64,000 nt of DNA, taken from assembly GCF_019669905.1 (NCBI RefSeq), contig NZ_AP019777.1:310001-374000 (forward strand). Direction: 5' to 3'. This DNA is from Methylomonas koyamae (lineage in GTDB: Bacteria > Pseudomonadota > Gammaproteobacteria > Methylococcales > Methylomonadaceae). The position numbers and the translations under genes were made by a program. The notes under the pieces are model-generated. The model saw nothing but the letters and a program-made list of their open reading frames with translations. It was not told where the DNA came from and did not search any database. This document shows, one piece after another, positions 19,064 through 27,380 of this stretch. Every line of letters starts with the position of its first letter. The stretch's first letter is position 1.

Positions 19064-19669
19064 ATGTTAAAAATTATTGCGTTGTTGGGGTTAATGGGAT
19101 TATCCACATTGGCCAATGCGGAAGGCGGCTACGATCCGATCTCGCCGGCGCAACCGGTGCAGAATCCGGACAAAGTCGAAGTTATCGAATTTTTTTGGTA
19201 CGGCTGCCCGCATTGCTACAGCCTGGAACCGGCCATGGCCGAATGGCTGAAAACCAAGCCGGCCAACGTCGAGTTCATCCGCCAACCGGCGGTATTCAGC
19301 GATCTGTGGGGCAAGCACGCCAAAGCCTATTACACCGCGGAAGCCTTGGGCGTGCTGGATAAGGTCCACGCCGATCTGTTCGACGCGATCCAGAACAAAA
19401 AACAAAAACTGACCGACGAAAACGACTTGGCGAAATTTTTTGTCGAACACGGCGTGAAAGACGAAGATTTCCGCGCGGCATACAACTCGTTCCTGGTCGA
19501 CGCCAAATTGCGCCAGGCCGAATCGATAGGGCCGCGCTACGGTATTACTGGTGTGCCTTCGCTGGTGGTCAACGGCAAGTACAAAGTGACTGCGCAATCG
19601 GCCAAATCGCAGGCCAACATGCTGAATGTGGTCAATCAGTTAATCGCGCAGGAAAGCCCCAAGAAATAA
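19064..19669 (+). CDS. dsbA: Periplasmic thiol:disulfide interchange protein DsbA
   Basis: This 201-residue periplasmic oxidase introduces disulfides into exported proteins. The signal peptide occupies about residues 1-18 (ending LANA). The thioredoxin domain has WYGCPHCYSLE with the CPHC active site near residue 48, a helical insertion (about 80-150), and the cis-proline loop TGVPSLVVNGKY. The ATG at 19064 has GGAG 7 bases upstream; an adjacent in-frame TTG is not needed. Relevant clients in this window include the c-type cytochromes and the diheme peroxidase. Confidence 0.93.
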   Translation: MLKIIALLGLMGLSTLANAEGGYDPISPAQPVQNPDKVEVIEFFWYGCPHCYSLEPAMAEWLKTKPANVEFIRQPAVFSDLWGKHAKAYYTAEALGVLDKVHADLFDAIQNKKQKLTDENDLAKFFVEHGVKDEDFRAAYNSFLVDAKLRQAESIGPRYGITGVPSLVVNGKYKVTAQSAKSQANMLNVVNQLIAQESPKK

Positions 19670-19729
19670 TGCCCCCATTCCCCCGCGCATTTCACGGGGA
19701 CGTGGGCGCTCGCGCCGCAATCGTAGGCT

Positions 19730-19755
19730 TCGCAATCTCGACGATAGTCTATAAT
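19730..19755 (+). promoter_or_regulatory. Probable promoter of the GGDEF gene pair
   Basis: A perfect TATAAT (19750-19755) lies about 37 bases upstream of the start at 19792, with a poor -35-like CTTCGC about 16 bases before it. Confidence 0.35.
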
Positions 19756-19791
19756 TTGACCGGTAAAAGTTTCGATATTGAGGCGTAATTC

Positions 19792-21330
19792 ATGGTTTTT
19801 TTTAAGAACAAGGAAGAAGGGCCGGAAAAGTGGAAGGAGAAATATCTCCGGCTGTTGGATGACCAGGAACAAAGCGAAAAACAGTTCAAAGCCAACGAAG
19901 AATTACTTTGCAAGACCATCGTCCGTTTCGCATTGGCGGTGAAAGGCCTTAACCGGCAACTGGACCCGCATTTGAATCGGATCCGCAGTCTGCTGAAAGG
20001 CGGCCTGCAGAGCCAACAACTGCAGAAAGAACTGACCGCGTTTTCCGCCGCGCTGGCGAAACTGGAAGACTCGTCCGAGACCAGTCTGGCCGACGCCGCA
20101 CTGCTATTCGAATTTCTGGGTAAGCGATACCCGCTGCTGCAAGACCAACTGGACCAAATCCGCGACAACTACGAAAGCCGCAAGTTTGCCAACAACCAAG
20201 GTTTGTTCCTGGCGCTGCTGGAACTGATCGAAGCCGACAGCAAACCGCAACCGCCGCTTGCGGTAGGCGTCGGGCTTGCACCCGGCGACATCGACGTCAA
20301 CGCTATCCATATCCAACTGATTCGGTTGCTCGACAACGCCGAGATTCCGCTGTTTTTTGCCGAGGACGCCGAGCAGTTAAAACAACGGATCCAAAGCGAA
20401 CAGCAACCGTTGAGCCGGGTGTTCGACGACACCATCAGTTTGCTGCTGTCGATCAAAAAACACCTGGAAGCCGAACAGCGCGAGATGGCGATGTTCCTGG
20501 CCGCATTGACCGAACAGTTGACCGAGCTCGGCATCAAAGCCACCGGCGTCAACTCAGCCGCCGAAAATAGCTTGAAAAAGCGCAACCTGCTGGACCGTTC
20601 GGTCTCCGAGCAAATCCAGGAATTGAAGGAAAAAACCGAAAACGCCACTCAATTGGAACCGCTCAAGCAAGTCGTCAGCAGCCGGCTCAGCGCGATCAGC
20701 GAACAAATCCAGGAGCATAACAGTCGAGAACAAAAGGAGCGCGACCGGGTCCGGCAGGAAATGCAAGCCTTGGCCGCCAAGCTGAGGGATATGGAATCCG
20801 AATCCGGCGAATTGCGCTCGCGGCTCGATGCCGCACAGCAGCGGGCAACCCGCGACCCGTTGACCGGTTTGCCGAACCGTTTAGCCCTCGAAGACCGGCT
20901 CGCCGACGAAATTGCGCGTTGCAAGCGCTACCAATCGGCTTTGACCATGATCGTTTGGGATGTGGATTTGTTCAAGGCCATCAACGACAATTACGGGCAC
21001 AAATCCGGCGACAAAGCCTTGGTAATCATCGGCAAATTATTGTCCGAACATTGCCGGCAGACTGACTTCGTCTCCCGTTTCGGCGGCGAAGAATTCGTGA
21101 TGCTGTTACCGGACACCGACGCCGTAGCCGGTTTACAGGTCGCGGAGAAATTGCGCGGCACGGTGCAAAACTGCAGTTTCAACGCCAACGGCAACAAGGT
21201 AAATATCACACTGTCCTGCGGCTTAAGCCAATACCGCAACGGCGATACTACCGAGTCGTTGTTCGAGCGTGCCGACGCCGGCTTATACAAGGCCAAGCAA
21301 TCCGGACGGAATTGCTGCATCGTGGTTTAA
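19792..21330 (+). CDS. Diguanylate cyclase with long helical N-terminus (512 aa)
   Basis: The C-terminal 165 residues form a GGDEF domain: DPLTGLPNRLALEDRL, the active site RFGGEEF, and an intact inhibitory I-site RQTD five residues before it. It therefore probably makes c-di-GMP and is feedback-inhibited. The first 340 residues are helical and coiled-coil rich with no recognised sensor domain and no membrane segment, so the enzyme is cytoplasmic. GAGG precedes the ATG. The gene immediately downstream is a paralogue with the same architecture, indicating local duplication. Confidence 0.9.
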   Translation: MVFFKNKEEGPEKWKEKYLRLLDDQEQSEKQFKANEELLCKTIVRFALAVKGLNRQLDPHLNRIRSLLKGGLQSQQLQKELTAFSAALAKLEDSSETSLADAALLFEFLGKRYPLLQDQLDQIRDNYESRKFANNQGLFLALLELIEADSKPQPPLAVGVGLAPGDIDVNAIHIQLIRLLDNAEIPLFFAEDAEQLKQRIQSEQQPLSRVFDDTISLLLSIKKHLEAEQREMAMFLAALTEQLTELGIKATGVNSAAENSLKKRNLLDRSVSEQIQELKEKTENATQLEPLKQVVSSRLSAISEQIQEHNSREQKERDRVRQEMQALAAKLRDMESESGELRSRLDAAQQRATRDPLTGLPNRLALEDRLADEIARCKRYQSALTMIVWDVDLFKAINDNYGHKSGDKALVIIGKLLSEHCRQTDFVSRFGGEEFVMLLPDTDAVAGLQVAEKLRGTVQNCSFNANGNKVNITLSCGLSQYRNGDTTESLFERADAGLYKAKQSGRNCCIVV

Positions 21331-21341
21331 GCGCCAGCACG

Positions 21342-22664
21342 ATGGCTACCCATTCCCCTTATTCGGCTCCGGTCGATATCGAAAAATTCCTGTACAAGCT
21401 GGTGATTCAGCTTTTGATTTTCAGCCAAGGCAGCCACAAGCTGTTGGAGCCGCATTTGGTGACGATAGGCGCCAAATTGCGTAGTGGCGCCAACTTGCAT
21501 GACTTGCTGCAGGAATTACAGTCGGTATCGAAAACGTTGTTGCAGATATCCAAGCAAACCAAGGAAGATTCCGGAGCCGACAGCGGTGCCGCCTCCGGCC
21601 AGGCCCAGCCCGATTATGTAATGCAGCGCCTCGAAGAACTATTGACCGCAGCCGAGGTTCCGCTACGTTTCGAGCAACAGACCTCTATGCTCAGGCAGCG
21701 CATCCGCGCCAGACAAACCGGACAAGCGTATAAACGGGTGATCGACTCGGCAATCGAGTTGTTGTTGAACATCAAAGATTACGGTGCCTCCGAAAAACAA
21801 GACCTCGACTTGTTTCTGGCCGACTTGACCGGCCAACTCAGCGAAATAGAGCAACACGCCGAAAGTGCGGGCGAGTCCAACATGTTGTCGATCGACAATC
21901 GGCATGCGCTGAGCCACGAGATTTCCCGCCAGGTCGGCGATTTCAAGGATTCCACGCAATCGGCGGCGGAACTGGCCGAATTGAAAACTCAGACCAGCGA
22001 GCACCTCGATCGCCTGCTGGAGCAGTTGCTCGAACACAAGCAAATGGAGGACGAGCGCCAACTCGAAGCGCAACAGAAAATCGAGATGATGACGCAAAAG
22101 CTGCAGGCCTTGGAAACCGAGACCGAAACCTTGCGCACCAAGCTGAAAATAGAACACGACAAGGCTTTGTGCGATTCGCTGACCGGCTTACCCAACCGCT
22201 TGGCCTACAACAACCGGGTGGAAATGGAAGCCAACCGCTGGAAACGCTACCGGGCGCCGCTGGCTTTGGTGATTTGGGATATCGACCATTTCAAGCAGAT
22301 TAACGACAACTACGGCCATAAAGCCGGCGACAAAACCCTGGCGTTGGTCGGCCAATTATTGTCCAGCAATTGCCGGGAAACCGATTTCGTGGCGCGTTAC
22401 GGCGGAGAAGAGTTTGTCATGCTGATGCCGAGCACTACGGAAGAGCAAGCCCTGGAAGTGGCGGATACCATCCGCGACATCATCCAGCACTCCGGATTCC
22501 ACTCCAACGGCGAAGACATTGATTTGACGTTGAGCTGCGGCGTCAGCGGATTCAAAGAAGGCGATCAGCACGACGACGTATTCGTCCGAGCCGACCAAGC
22601 TCTGTACCGGTCAAAACAACTCGGGCGTAACCGTTGCACTTTATTCGCCGACGATCTCCGCTAG
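21342..22664 (+). CDS. Diguanylate cyclase, tandem paralogue (440 aa)
   Basis: Same architecture as the upstream gene: a helical N-terminal region (about 1-275) and a C-terminal GGDEF domain with DSLTGLPNRLAYNNRV, the active site RYGGEEF and the I-site RETD five residues earlier. The two proteins also align in the segment DSAIELLLNIKDYGASEKQD versus DTISLLLSIKKHLEAEQRE. The ATG at 21342 lies 12 bases after the upstream stop. Both enzymes would feed the cellular c-di-GMP pool; a candidate c-di-GMP riboswitch lies at 42.6 kb. Confidence 0.9.
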   Translation: MATHSPYSAPVDIEKFLYKLVIQLLIFSQGSHKLLEPHLVTIGAKLRSGANLHDLLQELQSVSKTLLQISKQTKEDSGADSGAASGQAQPDYVMQRLEELLTAAEVPLRFEQQTSMLRQRIRARQTGQAYKRVIDSAIELLLNIKDYGASEKQDLDLFLADLTGQLSEIEQHAESAGESNMLSIDNRHALSHEISRQVGDFKDSTQSAAELAELKTQTSEHLDRLLEQLLEHKQMEDERQLEAQQKIEMMTQKLQALETETETLRTKLKIEHDKALCDSLTGLPNRLAYNNRVEMEANRWKRYRAPLALVIWDIDHFKQINDNYGHKAGDKTLALVGQLLSSNCRETDFVARYGGEEFVMLMPSTTEEQALEVADTIRDIIQHSGFHSNGEDIDLTLSCGVSGFKEGDQHDDVFVRADQALYRSKQLGRNRCTLFADDLR

Positions 22665-22720
22665 GATGCGGAAACCGCCGCCTGCATTATCTAACGCAAT
22701 TGCAGGGCGGCGAATCGAAG

Positions 22721-23404
22721 TTAATTGAAGAAGAAAGGGTAGCGGGCCGAACGGTATGGCCGGGCGGCGGCCAGGCAACGATCGAACACCGTGATAGCCT
22801 GGTCGCAGGAAATCACGGCTTGCTGGCTGTCCAGGATGTAGTGCGCCAAATTCAGAATGCATTTCCAATGGCGGCGGTCGTCGATAAAACGAAAAGCCTC
22901 AGCCAGCAATTCCTGCATTTTTTTCTCGCGTTCGACGCGGCAGGAAATGAAGTGCTCCAAATAGCATGAGGCTTTTTCCAGGTCGCTGTATCCGCCGTAG
23001 TTGTGCAAGGCATTGAAATTGATCAGATTCAGGTTGAAGACCTCGTCGTCGCGGATCGCCACATATTTGGCTTCGGCCAACGGCCCGGCCAAAAGATTCA
23101 CCACGTCCGCTTCGTAAGCCCGTTGGCAACTGTGTTGCGGATGGTCGGCAAACGCCGAAAAACTTTCGACTACGGCGATCGGTAAATTCTGGATCAGATT
23201 GCCGTCCACGACTTTGGCGAAAAACTGGTCTTTGTCATCGTCGGGCCGTTGGACGTGGATTTCGAAAAACACCGGCGGCAATTGCTTTTGCCGGTTGCTG
23301 AGGTAAATGGCCGCTGCGTGGCCGGCCTCGTGAAAGGCAGTACGTAAGTCCAGTTCGGCTGGATGCACGAATGTAGACGTAGAAGACTGGTAGTTTCTTT
23401 CCAT
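22721..23404 (-). CDS. Stand-alone M41 (FtsH-type) zinc protease domain protein (227 aa)
   Basis: The protein has HEAGH at residues 25-29, the M41/FtsH zinc motif. About 75-105 residues further come LLAGPLAEAKYVA (compare FtsH GGRAAEE) and GGYSDLEKAS, where the Asp corresponds to the third FtsH zinc ligand. It has no AAA+ module and no membrane helix, so it is a protease domain without its usual unfoldase. The ATG at 23404 with GAGG eight bases upstream is preferred to an upstream TTG. A strong terminator-like hairpin lies directly before the ribosome binding site. The substrate is unknown; it could be inactive or act on small or unfolded proteins. Confidence 0.7.
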   Translation of the reverse strand: MERNYQSSTSTFVHPAELDLRTAFHEAGHAAAIYLSNRQKQLPPVFFEIHVQRPDDDKDQFFAKVVDGNLIQNLPIAVVESFSAFADHPQHSCQRAYEADVVNLLAGPLAEAKYVAIRDDEVFNLNLINFNALHNYGGYSDLEKASCYLEHFISCRVEREKKMQELLAEAFRFIDDRRHWKCILNLAHYILDSQQAVISCDQAITVFDRCLAAARPYRSARYPFFFN

Positions 23405-23420
23405 ATTGACGACCTCATCC

Positions 23421-23448
23421 AAAAAAAGATGCGGCGCTAAGGCCGCAT
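23421..23448 (-). terminator. Terminator/attenuator just upstream of the M41 protease start
   Basis: On the minus strand ATGCGG-N8-CCGCAT is followed by C and seven Ts, then almost immediately by the GAGG ribosome binding site of the gene starting at 23404. It can end the GH17 transcript. Because no room is left for a promoter after it, it may also act as a transcription attenuator for the protease gene. Confidence 0.7.
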
Positions 23449-23637
23449 TGAGGAAGGATATTAAAACTCTTTACCCTTTAGGAGAGGGAGCGCATACATA
23501 AGAGTTGCGTGTAGTTTACTGGCGGGCTCGGAATTTGAGAATGTGACAAATTGCCGCGCGGCAAACTGTCGCTCGATGCCGGAACTGCCGAAAAGCCTTA
23601 GCCGAGGCTACCGTTCCGGCGCGCGCAGTATCTAGCG

Positions 23638-25338
23638 TTAAACCTTAGCGTTCTGCGTTTTGCCGGTCCAAAACGGCAGCGATAGCAGCGCAAGATAAAT
23701 CAGCCATGTGGTCAATTGCCCGTTTTTCAGCGTATAACTCAGCGCAACCGGCACACCTTCGGCAATGCCGGGGTGGGCCTGGATGAAATCCCTTCCCACC
23801 ATAAACGCCAAGCTCTCGCCGACCACCATGCCGACTATTGCGAAACTCAATAAATAGGCGGCTACGCGGTCGCGTTTACAACTCAATTCCCAACCGATTA
23901 AGCCGTCGAAGGCCGCAAAGCGGTCGGCCGATTGCCCAGGGCTGAGCCACCGGCATGCCGATAGCGCGACTATGCCAAAAACCGGAATCGAAAACTGTTC
24001 GATCGGGAAGCTCAAATAGCGGCCATTGACCGCCAAACCATAAGTTTTGTACAACGCCAGGCCGATAAAAATCAGATATGCGGTGCGCAGCGCCTTTGCC
24101 AGCTCCAGCGTCCCCGGTCGTTCGGCCAGGATTTGCTGCGCCCGGCCGAGCAACAACCCGGCTAAAGCCGCATTGGCCAATACGATTAATAGGGTATATA
24201 ACCTTTGCCAATCGCTGTAACTGGTGTACCAAAGAAAATCGGCCAGAGTGACCAGGCTGGCGCTAAAAGTCTGGGTCATCGCCAGCACCAGCAATAACCT
24301 CGGCCAGGGCAGGGCCTGCAAAGTTTTAAAATAAGCGCCGACAACCGTTAAACCGAGCAATATGGCTGCCGCCAAGCGCCACGGCCAGTTCGGCGTTTCC
24401 AGCACCGGCCCGGTCAATGGGAATACCGGCTTGCGGTCAGCCGAGAACAAGCCCCAGTTGGCGCCGACCACGCCTTCCAGTTCGCTTTTCCAAGGTTGGT
24501 TGAAGGCTTCGACGATGTTGTAATCGAAATTGTGGCGTTTAGCGACCTGGATCATGCCGCGGATGAACTTGGCTTCGTTGACTACGCTCGGTACTGCCAG
24601 CCCGCGCTGGCGCCCGGCGCTGGGCCAACCGGACTCGCCGATCAAAATCGGCTTGCCGGGGGCGATTCCACGCGCTTCGTCTTCCACTTGCTTGACGATT
24701 TTTTCCAAATGTTGCGTCGCATTTTCCACCGAGATCGGCTCGTCCTCCCAATAAGGCAGGATATGGATGGTGATGAAGTCGACCTCGTTGATCAGTTGCG
24801 GATGCTTCATGTACATCGACCAGACATCGGCATAGGACACCGGCTGCTTGACCGCCTGCTTCACGGCGCGGATGTAGCCGATCAAACGGTCGACGTCCAT
24901 TTCGCCGCGCAACAAGACTTCGTTACCGACAATGACCCGTTTCACGACATCCGGATTCGCATTCGCCGATTTAATCAACGCCTCCATTTCCCGCTGGTTG
25001 TCCAGATAAATCGCATCGATCCAGCAGCCTTGGATCATCTGCAAGCCGTATTTTCGCGCCAATTCCGGCGTGGATTGCATTCCGCCCAAGCTGGAGTAAG
25101 TGCGAATGGTTTGGGTCTTGTCCGCCAGCAGGCGCAAGTCTTCGTCGACATGCTCGGCCAACGGAAATTTTTCCAGCAACGGGCTGAATCCTTCGCGGAA
25201 AGGCGCGAAAGACAGGCTCATCAGTTTGCCGGCGGGAACGTCGGTGCCCGCATCCTGCGGCCGGTTACTGAGCCAGGCGTAGCCGCCGTGAACTGATAAA
25301 ATAAGGAGCAAACAAAGCAGGAGTCGGAGGCTGGGCAT
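23638..25338 (-). CDS. GH17 beta-glucanase-like enzyme with C-terminal membrane domain (566 aa)
   Basis: An N-terminal signal anchor (about 4-22) is followed by a GH17 TIM-barrel (about 40-325). The likely acid/base Glu lies in VIVGNEVLLRGE and the nucleophile Glu in ILIGESGWPSAG. Seven or so hydrophobic helices follow (about 335-560), so the catalytic part is probably periplasmic and tethered. GH17 enzymes hydrolyse or remodel beta-1,3-glucans; bacterial membrane versions occur with beta-glucan synthases, but no such synthase is adjacent here. The start at 25338 was chosen at the beginning of the signal segment; an in-frame TTG lies 27 bases upstream. Confidence 0.82.
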   Translation of the reverse strand: MPSLRLLLCLLLILSVHGGYAWLSNRPQDAGTDVPAGKLMSLSFAPFREGFSPLLEKFPLAEHVDEDLRLLADKTQTIRTYSSLGGMQSTPELARKYGLQMIQGCWIDAIYLDNQREMEALIKSANANPDVVKRVIVGNEVLLRGEMDVDRLIGYIRAVKQAVKQPVSYADVWSMYMKHPQLINEVDFITIHILPYWEDEPISVENATQHLEKIVKQVEDEARGIAPGKPILIGESGWPSAGRQRGLAVPSVVNEAKFIRGMIQVAKRHNFDYNIVEAFNQPWKSELEGVVGANWGLFSADRKPVFPLTGPVLETPNWPWRLAAAILLGLTVVGAYFKTLQALPWPRLLLVLAMTQTFSASLVTLADFLWYTSYSDWQRLYTLLIVLANAALAGLLLGRAQQILAERPGTLELAKALRTAYLIFIGLALYKTYGLAVNGRYLSFPIEQFSIPVFGIVALSACRWLSPGQSADRFAAFDGLIGWELSCKRDRVAAYLLSFAIVGMVVGESLAFMVGRDFIQAHPGIAEGVPVALSYTLKNGQLTTWLIYLALLSLPFWTGKTQNAKV

Positions 25339-25595
25339 AGTGTCGCGTGCTGAATTAACGGGCAAAAATGTTGTCCGACGATTAGCAAAAAGCGCCGGTT
25401 ATGGAATTATAAGGCATAGCTGCTGTGGCCGATTGTAACCTTTTGCCGGCTGGCGAACCGAGCCGCCTCGACGGCAAAATTGTTAAATAATTTCTGTACT
25501 TTACCCATGGGTTCTGGTTACAGTATCGCGCTTTTTCTGATGTCCGGATGCCCTGTCGAGCCATCCGCTAATTTGTCTGTTTTATGAGGTTTTGT

Positions 25596-27320
25596 ATGCA
25601 TAAAAAGGTTATCCCCATGCTGTGTGGCGCCATGTTGCTGTCCGGTTCGCAGTGGGTTTTGGCGGCGGCGGACAAGCTACCGGCAAGCACGAACGTCAAA
25701 TTGGGGGCGGCGGAAGAATTTTGTTCTGAATTTACCGATCCGAAGTGGCGCGAAGCGCAAGTGATAGACGGCGTGGAAATTCAGGAATCGCGGATGTGCA
25801 ATCCGGACAACCCCGCCGAAATTGCCGCGTTCGTTAAGGGTACCAACAATATCTCGATGGCGACGCTGATGGAAACCCAATTGGCGGCCGATGCGATTAC
25901 CGTCGGTAACGACATGGACGGCGACGGCGACCCCGACCATTACATCATCAAACTGGAAATTGCCGAGCTGAACGGCCATTCTCCCGACATGAAGGAACCG
26001 ACCACGACCTTCGACATCGCTCCCGGCATCCAGCCCACCTTCTGGGTCTACGCGCCCAAAACCCGCGATATGTCGACTCTGAGCTTGTACGAACCGGTGG
26101 CTAACCCGCTGTTGCGGGCGCCGTCGCCGGTGATTCGCGTCGAACAGGGCGACATCGTCTGGATCGTGTTGGAAAACAGCCATTATTTCCCGCATTCGAT
26201 CCACTTACACGGGATCGACCACCCCTATATGGACCATGGCGGCGAAGGCAACGACGGCGTCGGCCAAACCGGGCAAATGGACGTGATGCCGGGCCAGAGC
26301 AAAACCTACGTGATCAAGCCGCGCCAACCGGGCACGATGTATTACCATTGCCACGTACAGCCCCACACCCACATCCCGATGGGCTTGCAGGGCATTTTCA
26401 TCGTCGAGGAAAACCGGCCCAACAACTGGGTGCAAGTGTTTAACGTCGGTGCCGGCCACGTCCGTCACCCTTCGGTCGCGGTCAAAGAGAAATACGCGGC
26501 GGAATACGACTTGCATTACCAATCCGCGGATAAGGAATTGCACGAAATGGTGCGTTCCGCCAATGACCCGCGCATTATCGCCCGGCGCATGAACCAGGAA
26601 TACGATATCACCGAAGCCAAGCCGGACTACTTCATGCTGAACGGCCGCTCGTTCCCGTATACCTTGCGCGAATCGTTGATCCTGATGGAAGAAAACAAAA
26701 AGGTCAAAATCCGCGTGTTGAACGGCCATGAAGAGGAATTTGCATTGCACATCCACGGCCATAAACCGATGGTGACGCATTACGACGGCGTCGATAACGG
26801 ACCGTCCTCTTATATCAAACGCGATGTGCACGCGATGGTACCGGCACAGCGCTTGGATCTGGAGTTGAGCGGCGTCGACGACGGCTTGAATAGCTTCGGA
26901 CAAGGCGTCTGGATGTTTCACGACCACGTCGAAAAATCGTTCACGACCAACGGCATCGGCGAAGGCGGCGACATCAGCTTGGTGGTTTACAAAGGTTACA
27001 TGGACGAGCGCGGCATCCCGAAAGTACACGGCATGAGTCTGGCGCCGTATTTCACCAAGGAATTCTGGCAAGGCAAATATCCGGCTTGGCAGGATTACGA
27101 CGCCTGGAAAAGTTTAGGTTTGCCGGAAACTTCCAACAAGAAACAGGCCGCTTTCGTACCGCCGCCCGCGCCGGCTAAAGCCGATGGCACTGCACAACCG
27201 ACTGCCGCGGAACAATCGTCATTCTTCGGCCAGTTGTTTACCGGTCTGGTTCTGGGGGGCCTGGGTTATGCCGGTTTCACCAACCGGCAACGCATCTTGG
27301 AACTGTTCGGTAAAAAATAA
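25596..27320 (+). CDS. Multicopper oxidase with type-C-like two-domain copper layout
   Basis: This 574-residue exported protein has a signal peptide at about 1-26 (ending VLAAA). The first cupredoxin half contains HSIHLHGID (about 200) and YYHCHVQPHTHIPMG (about 250), a complete His-Cys-His-x3-His-x4-Met set for a type 1 copper. The second half has LHIHGHKP (about 384) and MFHDHVEKSF (about 441), which lack the Cys. This places T1 copper in the first domain, as in type C two-domain multicopper oxidases such as the Nitrosomonas enzyme. A C-terminal hydrophobic helix ends in ELFGKK, so it may be membrane-anchored. The start at 25596 has TGAGG six bases upstream. The electron donor is unknown. 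Confidence 0.85.
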   Translation: MHKKVIPMLCGAMLLSGSQWVLAAADKLPASTNVKLGAAEEFCSEFTDPKWREAQVIDGVEIQESRMCNPDNPAEIAAFVKGTNNISMATLMETQLAADAITVGNDMDGDGDPDHYIIKLEIAELNGHSPDMKEPTTTFDIAPGIQPTFWVYAPKTRDMSTLSLYEPVANPLLRAPSPVIRVEQGDIVWIVLENSHYFPHSIHLHGIDHPYMDHGGEGNDGVGQTGQMDVMPGQSKTYVIKPRQPGTMYYHCHVQPHTHIPMGLQGIFIVEENRPNNWVQVFNVGAGHVRHPSVAVKEKYAAEYDLHYQSADKELHEMVRSANDPRIIARRMNQEYDITEAKPDYFMLNGRSFPYTLRESLILMEENKKVKIRVLNGHEEEFALHIHGHKPMVTHYDGVDNGPSSYIKRDVHAMVPAQRLDLELSGVDDGLNSFGQGVWMFHDHVEKSFTTNGIGEGGDISLVVYKGYMDERGIPKVHGMSLAPYFTKEFWQGKYPAWQDYDAWKSLGLPETSNKKQAAFVPPPAPAKADGTAQPTAAEQSSFFGQLFTGLVLGGLGYAGFTNRQRILELFGKK

Positions 27321-27341
27321 ACCGAACCTGCCACCATAACG

Positions 27342-27379
27342 CGCCGGTGTCGAGCCAGCCTCGGCACCGGCGTTTGTTT
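27342..27379 (+). terminator. Terminator between convergent multicopper oxidase genes
   Basis: An eight-base stem CGCCGGTG/CACCGGCG extended inside by TCGAG/CTCGG is followed by TTTGTTT. Confidence 0.8.
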
Positions 27380-27380
27380 G

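Noticed and set aside
23460..23500. 12-codon leader peptide (MYALPLLKGKEF) on the minus strand before the M41 attenuator
   Set aside because: There is no ribosome binding site and no run of regulatory codons, so it is probably chance.
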